From Caballeronia jiangsuensis (GTDB lineage: Bacteria > Pseudomonadota > Gammaproteobacteria > Burkholderiales > Burkholderiaceae): 64,000 nt of DNA. This document shows, piece by piece, positions 33,731-42,211 of the stretch (its first letter is position 1; each line of letters starts with the position of its first letter). The stretch lies in the NCBI GenBank assembly GCA_000648925.1, contig JFHF01000007.1:124001-188000 (forward strand). The letters are read 5' to 3'. The position numbers and the translations under genes were made by a program. The notes beneath the pieces are model-generated. The model ran no database searches and was not told the origin of the DNA. It saw nothing but the letters and a program-made list of their open reading frames with translations.

Positions 33731-34566
33731 GCGCGACACGCACGTCACCCGACAAGATCGTCGTGCGCGATCTGTCGCTCGCTTACGTCAACGAGGCGAC
33801 GGCATCGAGCCATACCGTGCTCGAACACTTCGACCTGCGCGTACGCGAGGGCGAGTTCCTCGCCGTGCTCGGTCCGAGCGGCTGCGGCAAGTCGACCCTG
33901 CTCAACCTTCTCGCGGGGCTGACCTTGCCGACCTCGGGACGCATCAGCGTGGACGGCGAGCCTGTCGGCGCGGCGCGCAGCAAACTCGGCTTCGTGTTTC
34001 AGGGCTATGCGCTGTTTCCGTGGCGCACGGTGCGCAAGAACGTCGAAACCGGACTGGAGATTCGCGGCGTGAAACGGGCGCAACGCCGCAGCGAGGCCGA
34101 ACGGTTCCTGCGTCTGGTCGGCCTGCTCGATTTCGCCGATCACTATCCGCATCAGCTTTCTGGCGGCATGCGGCAACGCGTGGCGATCGCGCGGGTGCTC
34201 GCCTACGGTCCCGAAATCCTGCTGATGGACGAGCCCTTCGGCGCGCTCGATGCGCAGACGCGCGAGTCCTTGCAGCAGGAGTTGCTCGGCATCTGGGAGC
34301 AGAGCGCGAAGACGGTCGTGTTCGTCACGCACAGCATCGACGAAGCGATTTTTCTGGCGGATCGCGTGGCTATCGTCGGGCGCGGGCCGGGGCGCGTGAA
34401 GGAGATCATCGATGTCGATCTGCCGCGTCCGCGTCCCGCATCGATACGACACAGCGCCGGGTTCGTCGCGCTGCGGCAGCGCGCGTGGGCGAGCCTGAGC
34501 GATGAACTGGACGACGTTCGGAGCGCGCCGCGTGAGTTCGTCGCCGAAACACTGACGGGGGCATGA
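33727..34566 (+). CDS. ABC transporter ATP-binding protein (nitrate/sulfonate/taurine type)
   Basis: A 279-residue ABC ATPase. Walker A is G-P-S-G-C-G-K-S-T, signature L-S-G-G-M-R-Q-R, Walker B I-L-L-M-D-E-P-F-G-A-L-D and H-loop V-T-H-S-I-D-E-A. F-Q-G-Y-A-L-F-P-W-R fits the TauB/SsuB group. ATG 33727 overlaps the lipoprotein gene by 4 nt (ATGA). The C-terminal 40 residues after the core are usual for this group. It pairs with the permease starting 4 bp downstream. Confidence 0.9.
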   Translation: MSATRTSPDKIVVRDLSLAYVNEATASSHTVLEHFDLRVREGEFLAVLGPSGCGKSTLLNLLAGLTLPTSGRISVDGEPVGAARSKLGFVFQGYALFPWRTVRKNVETGLEIRGVKRAQRRSEAERFLRLVGLLDFADHYPHQLSGGMRQRVAIARVLAYGPEILLMDEPFGALDAQTRESLQQELLGIWEQSAKTVVFVTHSIDEAIFLADRVAIVGRGPGRVKEIIDVDLPRPRPASIRHSAGFVALRQRAWASLSDELDDVRSAPREFVAETLTGA

Positions 34567-34569
34567 GAA

Positions 34570-35424
34570 GTGGCAGAGCAAGAGACCCTGAACAAGCTGT
34601 CCGTGCTGATCGGCGCAAAGCGGGACGTTGCGCGCAAGGCAAAGCGCGGGCGTAGCATGAACGTTTCGTACGCGTTCGAGCGTTCGATCGCGCTGATCGT
34701 TTTTGCGTTGCTGTGGGAAGTGCTGCCGCGCTCGGGCATCGTGAGCCCGGCGTATCTGAGCCCGCCCTCGCAAGTGGCGCTCGCCATCGCGCGCCTGTTC
34801 GATAGCGGCGACGTGTGGAAGCATCTCGGCGCGAGCGCGCTGCGCTCTATCGTCGGTCTCCTGCTGGCCATCGCGGGCGGTGTGGTGTCGGGCTTCGCGC
34901 TGGGATGGTTTCGTCGCGCAGAAAGGATCATCGATCCGCTCTATCAGCTGCTGCGCCAGGTGTCGGCGTTCGCGCTGTTCCCGGTGTTCATGCTGTTCCT
35001 CGGCATCGGCGAGTCGTCGAAGATCGCGATCATCGTGTGGGCCGCGTTCTGGCCGGTGCTGCTCAATACCATTTCGGGCGTCAAGCAGGTCGAGCGCGTA
35101 TTCATCGATTGCGCGCGCTCGATGGGCGCTTCGCAAGGCTTCATCTTCGCCAAGGTGGTGCTGCCCGCCGCCTTGCCCGAGATTCTCACCGGCATCCGGC
35201 TCGCGGGCGCGTACAGCATCACGGCGCTGGTGGCGGCGGAGATGATCGGTGCGCGCTCGGGTCTCGGCTTCTACACGCTCAATTCGCAGGAGACGTTCCA
35301 GATTCCCGACATGTACGCGGGCATCGTGCTGCTCGCGCTGTTCGGTTTGCTGATCAACAAGAGTCTTTCTTTGCTCGAACGGCGTCTGCTGCGCTGGCGC
35401 GTGGGGCTCGCGCAAAATGGCTAG
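34570..35424 (+). CDS. ABC transporter permease (SsuC/TauC-like)
   Basis: A 284-residue permease with about six membrane segments. The coupling loop reads C-A-R-S-M-G-A-S-Q-G-F-I-F-A-K-V-V-L-P-A. The start is GTG 34570; an internal ATG at 34657 would still leave all membrane segments, so the first 29 residues are uncertain. Its stop overlaps the start of the next gene by 8 nt. It forms the membrane channel for the ATPase and lipoprotein encoded upstream. Confidence 0.88.
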   Translation: MAEQETLNKLSVLIGAKRDVARKAKRGRSMNVSYAFERSIALIVFALLWEVLPRSGIVSPAYLSPPSQVALAIARLFDSGDVWKHLGASALRSIVGLLLAIAGGVVSGFALGWFRRAERIIDPLYQLLRQVSAFALFPVFMLFLGIGESSKIAIIVWAAFWPVLLNTISGVKQVERVFIDCARSMGASQGFIFAKVVLPAALPEILTGIRLAGAYSITALVAAEMIGARSGLGFYTLNSQETFQIPDMYAGIVLLALFGLLINKSLSLLERRLLRWRVGLAQNG

Positions 35425-36295
35425 AAGCGCATTCGCGGCGCTTCCGGGTCACGGCAAACGGCTGCGCTGGCTTGCCCTTGCAGTCATGGCGATGGTCGCG
35501 CTCTCGTCGTTGCCGCTGCGCGATATATGGCGTAATCGCCCGGACGATGACCGGCCCTTCGCCGCCGCGCTCGCACGCGGAACGTTGATCGTCGCGGTGC
35601 CGTCGCGGCCTGCGCCGACGCTCAACGTCGGCCGGGTCGATCACTTCGCGCGCGTGGCGGACGGCTTTGCCGCGGCGCTGGCCGAAGACATCGGACGGCG
35701 CGCGGGGCTGCCCGTTACGCTGTTGCTTGCCGGACCGCGCGAAGCCGCCGACGCGCTGCGATCGGGCCGCGCGGATGTCGCTGTCGCGGGCTTGGGCTTC
35801 GGCGCTGAAGCGTCGATTGCCTATGCGCCGAGCGCTTATACGTCCGGGCGCGGCATGGCGCTCGTGCTTCGGCGCGGCGCGGTGCGCGAATGGAGCGATC
35901 TTGCGGGCAGCGTGATCTGCGCATCGCGCGGCAGTCCGTTCGCGCAGGCGGCCGCCCATCGCGCGGAGGCAAACATACAAGCGTTCGATCGACCGCTCGA
36001 TGCATTGCTGGCCTTTCAGGCGGGCGAATGCGCCGCGCTCGTCGACGACGAGTATGTGATCCGCCAGTTGCTGAAGCAGCCCGACTGGGCTTATTACCGG
36101 AGTCTGCCCGGCACGGTTGCGCCTGCGCCTGCGTTCATCGCGACACGCGCCGGCGATGTCGCGAGCACGGCGTTCATCGAACGGATCGTCGAAGGCTGGC
36201 GGCGGCAACGCTGGCTCTCGACCGTGCGCGAAGATCAGGCGACGCGTCTCGCCTTCGACATGTTCAACGCCCAGAACGATCTGTATTGCCACTGA
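35417..36295 (+). CDS. Second periplasmic binding protein of the operon (SBP_bac_3-like)
   Basis: A 292-residue protein with one N-terminal hydrophobic segment (about residues 17-33) and a domain resembling family-3 solute-binding proteins. Evidence is T-L-I-V-A-V-P-S-R, a D-I-G-R-R-A-G-L block and D-V-A-V-A-G-L-G-F. The lack of an obvious lipobox suggests an uncleaved anchor or normal Sec cleavage. It overlaps the permease gene, so one operon encodes two unrelated binding proteins. It could widen substrate range or act as a sensor. The ligand is unknown. Confidence 0.75.
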   Translation: MARSAFAALPGHGKRLRWLALAVMAMVALSSLPLRDIWRNRPDDDRPFAAALARGTLIVAVPSRPAPTLNVGRVDHFARVADGFAAALAEDIGRRAGLPVTLLLAGPREAADALRSGRADVAVAGLGFGAEASIAYAPSAYTSGRGMALVLRRGAVREWSDLAGSVICASRGSPFAQAAAHRAEANIQAFDRPLDALLAFQAGECAALVDDEYVIRQLLKQPDWAYYRSLPGTVAPAPAFIATRAGDVASTAFIERIVEGWRRQRWLSTVREDQATRLAFDMFNAQNDLYCH

Positions 36296-36344
36296 GCGGG
36301 CACGGCATAACCTGCACCGCACGCACAACGAGAAACCATCGGAC

Positions 36345-37727
36345 ATGACACAACGGAACGGACATCTGCATCTCGGCGCGTTTCTTTATCCCACGGGCCA
36401 TCACATCGCCGCATGGCGGCATCCTCATGCGAGCGCCGATGCGGGCAGCAATTTCGCCCACTACGTTCAGCTCGCGCAGGCGGCGGAAGCGGCGAAGTTC
36501 GATCTGATCTTTCTCGCCGATGGTTCCGGCACGCGCGGCGACGATGCGCAATTCCTGAGCCGCACCGCCCACAGCTACGTCGCGCAGTTCGAACCGATCA
36601 CGCTTCTTTCCGCGCTTGCGGCAATCACGCGGCGCATCGGTCTGGTCGGCACGGCATCGACCTCGTTCAACGAGCCGTATCACATCGCGCGCAAGTTCGC
36701 GTCGCTCGATCACATCAGCGGCGGACGCGCGGGATGGAATCTGGTGACGTCATCGAGCGAGCATGAGGCACGCAACTTCGGCTTCGACGAGCATCTCGCG
36801 CATGCAACGCGCTATGAGCGCGCGGACGAATTCGCGGATGTCGTGTCGGGCCTCTGGGATAGCTTCGACGAAGACGCGTTCCTGCGCGACAAGTCGTCGG
36901 GGCGATACTTCGATCCGGACAAGCGCCACGTGCTCGATCATCGCGGCGCATTCTTCAACGTGCGTGGGCCATTGAACGTCGCGCGCTCGCCGCAGGGTCA
37001 TCCGGTGACCGTGCAGGCGGGCTCGTCCGAGGCGGGCAAGGAACTCGCCGCCCGCACCGCGGAGGTGATCTTCACGGCGCAACAGACGCTCGGCGATGCC
37101 GTCGCGTTCTACGCCGATGTCAAGGGCCGCATGGCGCGCCACGGCCGTCATCCGGACTCGCTCAAGATCATGCCCGGCGTCATGCCGATCGTCGGCCGAA
37201 CGGAAGCCGAGGCGCGCGCGAAGTTCGACGAACTGCAGGCGCTCATCGATCCGGTCGTGGGTCTCGCGATGGTTTCGATGCTGACGGGCGGCTTCGACCT
37301 GTCGGCTTATCCGCTCGACGGACCGATTCCAGAATTGCCCGAGACCAACGCAAGCAAGAGCCGTCAGACGCTGATGATCGAGCTTGCGCGCCGGGAAAAT
37401 CTCACGATTCGCGAGCTTTATCGTCGTATTGCGGGCGCGCGCGGGCATTGGCAACTGGTCGGCACGCCGGCGCAGATCGCGGATGCGCTGGAAGAGCGTT
37501 TCGTGCATTACGGCGCGGACGGATTCAATGTTATGCCCGCGTTGCTGCCCGATTCGCTGAACGATTTTATCGAGCTGGTGATTCCGGAGTTGCGGCGTCG
37601 CGGACGCTTTCGCAGCGAATACGAAGGCCGCACGCTACGCGATCATCTCGGTCTCGCCAGGCCAGCGTCGCGTTATGCGAGCCGGGAAGATGGAAAGCTC
37701 GCTGCCAACCTTATGACCGCCTTTTAG
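36345..37727 (+). CDS. LLM-class flavin monooxygenase, NtaA/SnaA/DszA family
   Basis: A 460-residue flavin-dependent monooxygenase of the nitrilotriacetate/DszA (dibenzothiophene sulfone) group, longer than SsuD-type enzymes. Typical blocks are L-G-A-F-L-Y-P-T-G-H-H, F-L-A-D-G, S-T-S-F-N-E-P-Y-H-I-A-R and I-S-G-G-R-A-G-W-N-L-V-T-S. The last gene of the second ABC operon, it probably oxygenates the imported sulfur compound. With the DszC-like protein at 28461 it recalls the DszC-DszA pair. Its TAG overlaps the stop of the convergent epimerase gene within TTAG. Confidence 0.88.
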   Translation: MTQRNGHLHLGAFLYPTGHHIAAWRHPHASADAGSNFAHYVQLAQAAEAAKFDLIFLADGSGTRGDDAQFLSRTAHSYVAQFEPITLLSALAAITRRIGLVGTASTSFNEPYHIARKFASLDHISGGRAGWNLVTSSSEHEARNFGFDEHLAHATRYERADEFADVVSGLWDSFDEDAFLRDKSSGRYFDPDKRHVLDHRGAFFNVRGPLNVARSPQGHPVTVQAGSSEAGKELAARTAEVIFTAQQTLGDAVAFYADVKGRMARHGRHPDSLKIMPGVMPIVGRTEAEARAKFDELQALIDPVVGLAMVSMLTGGFDLSAYPLDGPIPELPETNASKSRQTLMIELARRENLTIRELYRRIAGARGHWQLVGTPAQIADALEERFVHYGADGFNVMPALLPDSLNDFIELVIPELRRRGRFRSEYEGRTLRDHLGLARPASRYASREDGKLAANLMTAF

Positions 37728-38590
37728 CTGACGCTGAAATACTTCGGCGCGATGCCAAAGCGATCGAGCGCCTTGAAGTCGGGCGACGGATTCTGGAACA
37801 CGAAGCTGACGACGCTATCGCTGCGGATGTTCAGCTTCATGCCGACTGTCTCGGTCGCCCTGAGCGCGAGATAGAGCACGCGCCAAGGCACGGGCAGCAA
37901 TATCGGGTGCCGGCCCAGATCACTCGCGATATAGCCCAACAAAGCGCGAAAGGCGATGCCATCGGGCTGGGCGATCGTCAGCGGCTCGTTCGCACCGTCG
38001 AAGTCCCCGATGACAGCGCGGCGCACGACATCCGCCAGGGTATCTTCGTGCAGCAGATATTGCGGGGCGCTGCCGTCGCCGATCATCGGAACGAAGCGCG
38101 CCATATCGACGACTCGTTTAAGGCTGCCATAGACACCTCGCTCATTGCCGCCATAGACGAGGCCGAGCCGTAAAACCACGCCTCCCGCCTTCGAGGTCAT
38201 CTGTTCGACGGCCAGCTTCGCCCGGCCATAGACCGACCGGGCACCGGGAAATGCGCTGATTGTCGAAATAAAAATGAAGTTATCGACACCGGCTATCTTG
38301 GCCGCATCGAAAAGTCTCGCGGACCCTTCTATGCAGGTGCCTTGTATCTCATCCATGCTGTTTGCCTTCATGTCCCAGGCTGCATGGATCAGATGCGTGA
38401 CACCGCGCCGGCGCAGTTCGGGCGCCAACGAATCGTAGCGGGCGTCCAGCGACCACTTGATATCCCGCTCGCCGGAAGGCGTGCGAACGAGTTTGACCAC
38501 CTCCGCAACGGGCTCCAGAGCGCGATCGATGATCGAACCCACATAACCATTGGCGCCGGTTATAGCGACCACAGGAACGGATGAGGTCAT
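37724..38590 (-). CDS. NAD-dependent epimerase/dehydratase (extended SDR)
   Basis: A 288-residue extended SDR. The cofactor loop is T-G-A-N-G-Y-V-G-S, the Ser is in F-I-S-T-I-S-A-F, and the Y-x-x-x-K motif is in V-Y-G-R-A-K. It would act on a nucleotide sugar, lipid-linked sugar or similar keto intermediate. ATG 38590 overlaps the stop of the upstream GMC gene as ATGA, so the two are coupled. Base use here is less GC-biased than in neighbouring modules. A partner role with the GT2 and GMC genes in making a surface glycan or glycolipid is inference. Confidence 0.82.
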   Translation of the reverse strand: MTSSVPVVAITGANGYVGSIIDRALEPVAEVVKLVRTPSGERDIKWSLDARYDSLAPELRRRGVTHLIHAAWDMKANSMDEIQGTCIEGSARLFDAAKIAGVDNFIFISTISAFPGARSVYGRAKLAVEQMTSKAGGVVLRLGLVYGGNERGVYGSLKRVVDMARFVPMIGDGSAPQYLLHEDTLADVVRRAVIGDFDGANEPLTIAQPDGIAFRALLGYIASDLGRHPILLPVPWRVLYLALRATETVGMKLNIRSDSVVSFVFQNPSPDFKALDRFGIAPKYFSVS

Positions 38591-40212
38591 ACGCGCAACT
38601 CCTGAACGCCTGCGGATACCAGGCGTGCAACCGATCTGCCGATGCGGTAGGCATTCGCCATGACGGTCAGCGTGATCGTCGTCGCTGGAATGCTGGGCAG
38701 CACCGTTGCGTCGATTACGTGGCAATGGAACATGCCATGGGGACGCCCGAGGATATCGGTTTCGCTGGTCGTTGGATGGGCCGCCATCGGAAAGCTTCCG
38801 CCGGTGTGGAACCCGCGCCCCGGTTCCGTCACCTGCAACATGCGCTTGATCGGGAAGGCGCCGAAGCAGTCTGAAAATGCCCGAAGCTTGTCTACCACCT
38901 GAGCAATTTTCACCGAGGTTTCAGGATTGAGCGATTCCGCGAGCTCGAATACATCGTCCGCGCCGGAGCGGCGTAACACGCCTTCGATGGCCCCGGAATG
39001 CGTCGAATGCAAATACGCCTGAACCAGCAGCAAGCGACCCAGAACTTGATTTTTGGGGAACGCATGGCGCAGGAACCTCAACTTCTGATCTAGCAACTGC
39101 TCCAGGTGGTCGTTGTAGCTGTAAAGCTGAAGGTGGACGGTATAAGGACTGATCGCCGGGTCCGATATTTCAGCGAATGCCTGACTGAGCGTGTATAACT
39201 TTTCATTCGCTACATCGGGTACAGCTCTCGTCTGTAGCATGGGAAAAAGAAAGTACTGGGAATCCTTGAAGCGCACCGGACGATCGTAAAGCCTCAGAGA
39301 ACGCATGAGTATGACAGTGGAATTGATCGTTCCAGCGCCGAGAAACAGGCGGGCTCCATCCAGGTGTGACACGGTGCCGTCAGCATTCTGAACTTCGATG
39401 ACGACGCCATCTTCCGTGTCCTTGAATGAACGCACGATGATATTGGGCCGATAGTGCACATTGCCCCTCTGCAACAGCTTGTCCAACGTGTGGCGGCTGG
39501 AATACACGACATCGCGCGGGCAACCGTGCAGGCAGTAGCCGCAGTAGTTACAGCCCTTGGCGGCCATTCCATCCAATGCATTTACCGCGAGGCGTGATCC
39601 GCCGACGCGGATGCCTCCGGTTAGCAATCGTTCTTTTCGACGGGTGGCGCGTTCAAGCAGATCGCGGATCTGCCTGCTTGGCGCAAGCGCGGACATCGAT
39701 GCTCCCGTCATAGGAAACTGAGCGGACAGATCATCGTCTTGCCCTGCCACCGGTAGCAGGCTCAGAACGGCAGCGTAGCTGTTCGCCATGTCCTCGTAAG
39801 CAATGGGCCAGTCGCGAATGTCATCCGCGCTGTGTGGCAGCAGCGCTGCACCCCATACATTGCTCAAGCCGCCTTTCGCATAAGACGCGCGAATATTGAG
39901 CGTCCCGTAGCGGATATCCGGAGCCCCGACAGGGCGCCGATAGGGATAGCTGGAACCGTGAACGAGCTTGATGGGCACCTTGCCATCCTTGTCGACCATG
40001 GTTCTCAGAACCGCGGTTTCCTCGGCCGTCCAGTCGGCGCGGGGCCTGTCGCCGGCCGCGCGTGCAATGGCCTCGCGCTCCGGTTCGAGCCTGCCTCCTG
40101 CGTCGAGGATCGTCACCTCGTGTCCATTGCTCGACAGTGCGTGCGCGCACGCGACACCCGCCGGACCAGAGCCGACAACGTAGTACATGGACGATGTCAT
40201 TCGGGTTTGCAT
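38587..40212 (-). CDS. GMC-family FAD oxidoreductase with CX2CX2CX3C motif
   Basis: A 541-residue GMC oxidoreductase. The FAD loop is V-V-G-S-G-P-A-G-V-A, and a candidate catalytic His is in G-F-H-T-G-G-S. Cys221, 224, 227 and 231 (C-N-Y-C-G-Y-C-L-H-G-C-P) have ferredoxin-like spacing and may hold an iron-sulfur cluster or zinc. It would oxidise an alcohol or sugar hydroxyl, passing electrons to a membrane acceptor rather than O2. The start is uncertain: ATG 40212 is used, GTG 40263 (overlapping the upstream gene) and ATG 40200 are alternatives, and none has a strong ribosome site. Confidence 0.82.
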   Translation of the reverse strand: MQTRMTSSMYYVVGSGPAGVACAHALSSNGHEVTILDAGGRLEPEREAIARAAGDRPRADWTAEETAVLRTMVDKDGKVPIKLVHGSSYPYRRPVGAPDIRYGTLNIRASYAKGGLSNVWGAALLPHSADDIRDWPIAYEDMANSYAAVLSLLPVAGQDDDLSAQFPMTGASMSALAPSRQIRDLLERATRRKERLLTGGIRVGGSRLAVNALDGMAAKGCNYCGYCLHGCPRDVVYSSRHTLDKLLQRGNVHYRPNIIVRSFKDTEDGVVIEVQNADGTVSHLDGARLFLGAGTINSTVILMRSLRLYDRPVRFKDSQYFLFPMLQTRAVPDVANEKLYTLSQAFAEISDPAISPYTVHLQLYSYNDHLEQLLDQKLRFLRHAFPKNQVLGRLLLVQAYLHSTHSGAIEGVLRRSGADDVFELAESLNPETSVKIAQVVDKLRAFSDCFGAFPIKRMLQVTEPGRGFHTGGSFPMAAHPTTSETDILGRPHGMFHCHVIDATVLPSIPATTITLTVMANAYRIGRSVARLVSAGVQELRV

Positions 40213-40252
40213 GTCAGCGCTGTTGAACGTTGTGAGCCGCGCGGCGTTCACG

Positions 40253-42130
40253 CTATCGAACACTCAGGCGGCACCATTGATAGACCTGCACACCTTTGCC
40301 GATTCGTGCTTCGTAAGGCACGCAGGAATCGATATCGAGGTCGAAGCCGTTTCGTTGAAAGATAGGCACGGCATCTGCCGCAAACATGCGATTCGCGGGA
40401 GGCCGATCGGACGTCCATGCTTCGAGTCTGCACTTCTCGCCCGGCTCCTGTCCTTCGATCACGTTCGCATGGGATCCGAGGTACGACACGACCCGTCGTA
40501 TCCCGTCGCAAAGTTTCTGGCTTTTGTTGATGCCGAAGCGCGCAAGGAAGTTATTGGCGCTTTCCATGCGGGTGACGCGTGCGTCGAAGAAATCTGTCGA
40601 GCTGCCGGTGATCAACCCGAATGCGGGGCCGCCGCGTTCTCGTGGCATCGCGCGCATACGTTCGCGAAACGCATCGTTCGCCGGAAAGTCCACGTGAGGC
40701 GGGCCGCTTTCGAGCTGCGTGAAGGCCACTGTGTCGGGAAAACGTGTGGCGATCCAGGCCCAGGCCGAGCGCCCGCCATACATGATCACCGTGGTCCGTT
40801 CCGGTTCCGAAAGAAGCGGTAGTTGCGCGTGGTATAGCGGATCTGCCCACTCTTCATGCCCCAGAGTTCGCGCTCCGAGTGCGGCGACAAACGCCGAGGC
40901 TATCGCAAGGAGGATGACGGCCGTACGCCGGGCGCGCCGCTCGGGCATGACGTACTGCAACGCAAGCAGAAGCACCATGGGGGCCAACACTTCGATTGGC
41001 ACGATATACCGGTAGACGCCGAAGAGGATCATCCAGAACACGAAGCCGATGCAGACAAACAGGATAACGAACGATTGACGCGGATCGAACAAGCGTTCGC
41101 GTACACGCGCCAGCCGCCGTTTGATGAAGACCACGACGACGCAGCAAAGCGCCACGTAGACAAGTGCCCAGATGATCTGGTGAATCGTGACTTCACCGAC
41201 CCGATGCGAATTCGCCGTGATGATGAACGGCCAAAACAGCGCCTCGAACAATCCATGCGGCAGATAATCCACGTCCGTCACGATCCCTCCGGACCGCGTC
41301 ATCGGATTGGAGAATATGCCGCTGAATTGTGGATAGAGCGGATTGCCGAACAACCGCCACATGTGAAACATCCAGTACCCGCCAGTGATGGCGAATCCCG
41401 CCAGAACCCCGATTCCAAAAAGGAAGCTGGTCCTTAAGCGGACAAAGAAAGTGCTCGGATAGATGAGTAAGCTCAGGCAGAGAGCGGCCGCGTAGACGCC
41501 GTTCGTGAGCTTCAAACCGACGCCTAGTCCGACCACCAATCCACTTCCCAGCACCGCAGCGATAGCCGGAAGCGAGAGACTTCCAAGACGCTCCCAGTTG
41601 GTGAGTGCGACCAGCAATCCCGCGAGAATCAGAAGTGCGGTGGTATCGTCGCCCATCGAGTTACCGAGGCCGGACAGGAAATTGCCGGTCAGGCATCCGG
41701 CAGCCGCGAGGAGGATAGGCAAGCGATAGCGATCGTCGTCTGGAAGCGTGGGCCACACTTGCCGCGCGATCGCAACCAGAAGGACGAAGGTCAGCCCGTG
41801 CAGCGCGCCCATGAGGAAGCCGGCCACGCGAGAAGGAAAATAAGCGTTCAGGTTGAACCAAAAGACGTCAAGCAGCGGATTGAAGTACGTTACGGCGCCC
41901 GCCGGAGCGAGATCGGTGAGCAGCTTTCCGTGCAGCCACGCAAACGGAGAATAAAGATGATAGTTTTGCAGGTCCCAGTTTGCATCCGCGCCGAGCCAGA
42001 GCGAATAAAACCCAAAGACGAGCGGCACGACGGTGCACGCTAGCGACATCGCCAATGGCGAGTTCAGATCGAAACGTCGCAGTAGCCGATTCGGCGCCAC
42101 TGCCGCAGCTTGAACGGTCGATTTCATCAT
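40253..42130 (-). CDS. Polytopic membrane protein, GT-C glycosyltransferase-like
   Basis: A 625-residue protein with roughly ten to twelve hydrophobic segments and a soluble C-terminal part (about residues 440-625). The first loop contains D-A-N-W-D-L-Q-N-Y-H, a position where GT-C enzymes carry acidic catalytic residues. With the adjacent GT2 gene, which could make a polyprenyl-phosphate sugar, a lipid-linked-sugar transferase is plausible. No family could be named with certainty. The GMC gene starts at or just beyond its stop codon. Confidence 0.75.
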   Translation of the reverse strand: MMKSTVQAAAVAPNRLLRRFDLNSPLAMSLACTVVPLVFGFYSLWLGADANWDLQNYHLYSPFAWLHGKLLTDLAPAGAVTYFNPLLDVFWFNLNAYFPSRVAGFLMGALHGLTFVLLVAIARQVWPTLPDDDRYRLPILLAAAGCLTGNFLSGLGNSMGDDTTALLILAGLLVALTNWERLGSLSLPAIAAVLGSGLVVGLGVGLKLTNGVYAAALCLSLLIYPSTFFVRLRTSFLFGIGVLAGFAITGGYWMFHMWRLFGNPLYPQFSGIFSNPMTRSGGIVTDVDYLPHGLFEALFWPFIITANSHRVGEVTIHQIIWALVYVALCCVVVVFIKRRLARVRERLFDPRQSFVILFVCIGFVFWMILFGVYRYIVPIEVLAPMVLLLALQYVMPERRARRTAVILLAIASAFVAALGARTLGHEEWADPLYHAQLPLLSEPERTTVIMYGGRSAWAWIATRFPDTVAFTQLESGPPHVDFPANDAFRERMRAMPRERGGPAFGLITGSSTDFFDARVTRMESANNFLARFGINKSQKLCDGIRRVVSYLGSHANVIEGQEPGEKCRLEAWTSDRPPANRMFAADAVPIFQRNGFDLDIDSCVPYEARIGKGVQVYQWCRLSVR

Positions 42131-42211
42131 TCACCCTCAAGAGCGCTTCTTGAATAGCCATCGCCTGGCGCTGTGAAAGTTCACCGCCAGGCTAACCACG
42201 GTCGAAGCGCA

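Noticed and set aside
33745-35415. A 556-codon minus-strand frame opposite the second ABC operon
   Set aside because: The plus-strand ATPase and permease have full motifs; the antisense product is low-complexity and basic.
40213-40263. GTG start at 40263 for the GMC oxidoreductase
   Set aside because: It would overlap the upstream gene and add residues before the FAD fold without a ribosome site. It remains possible and is noted in the entry.
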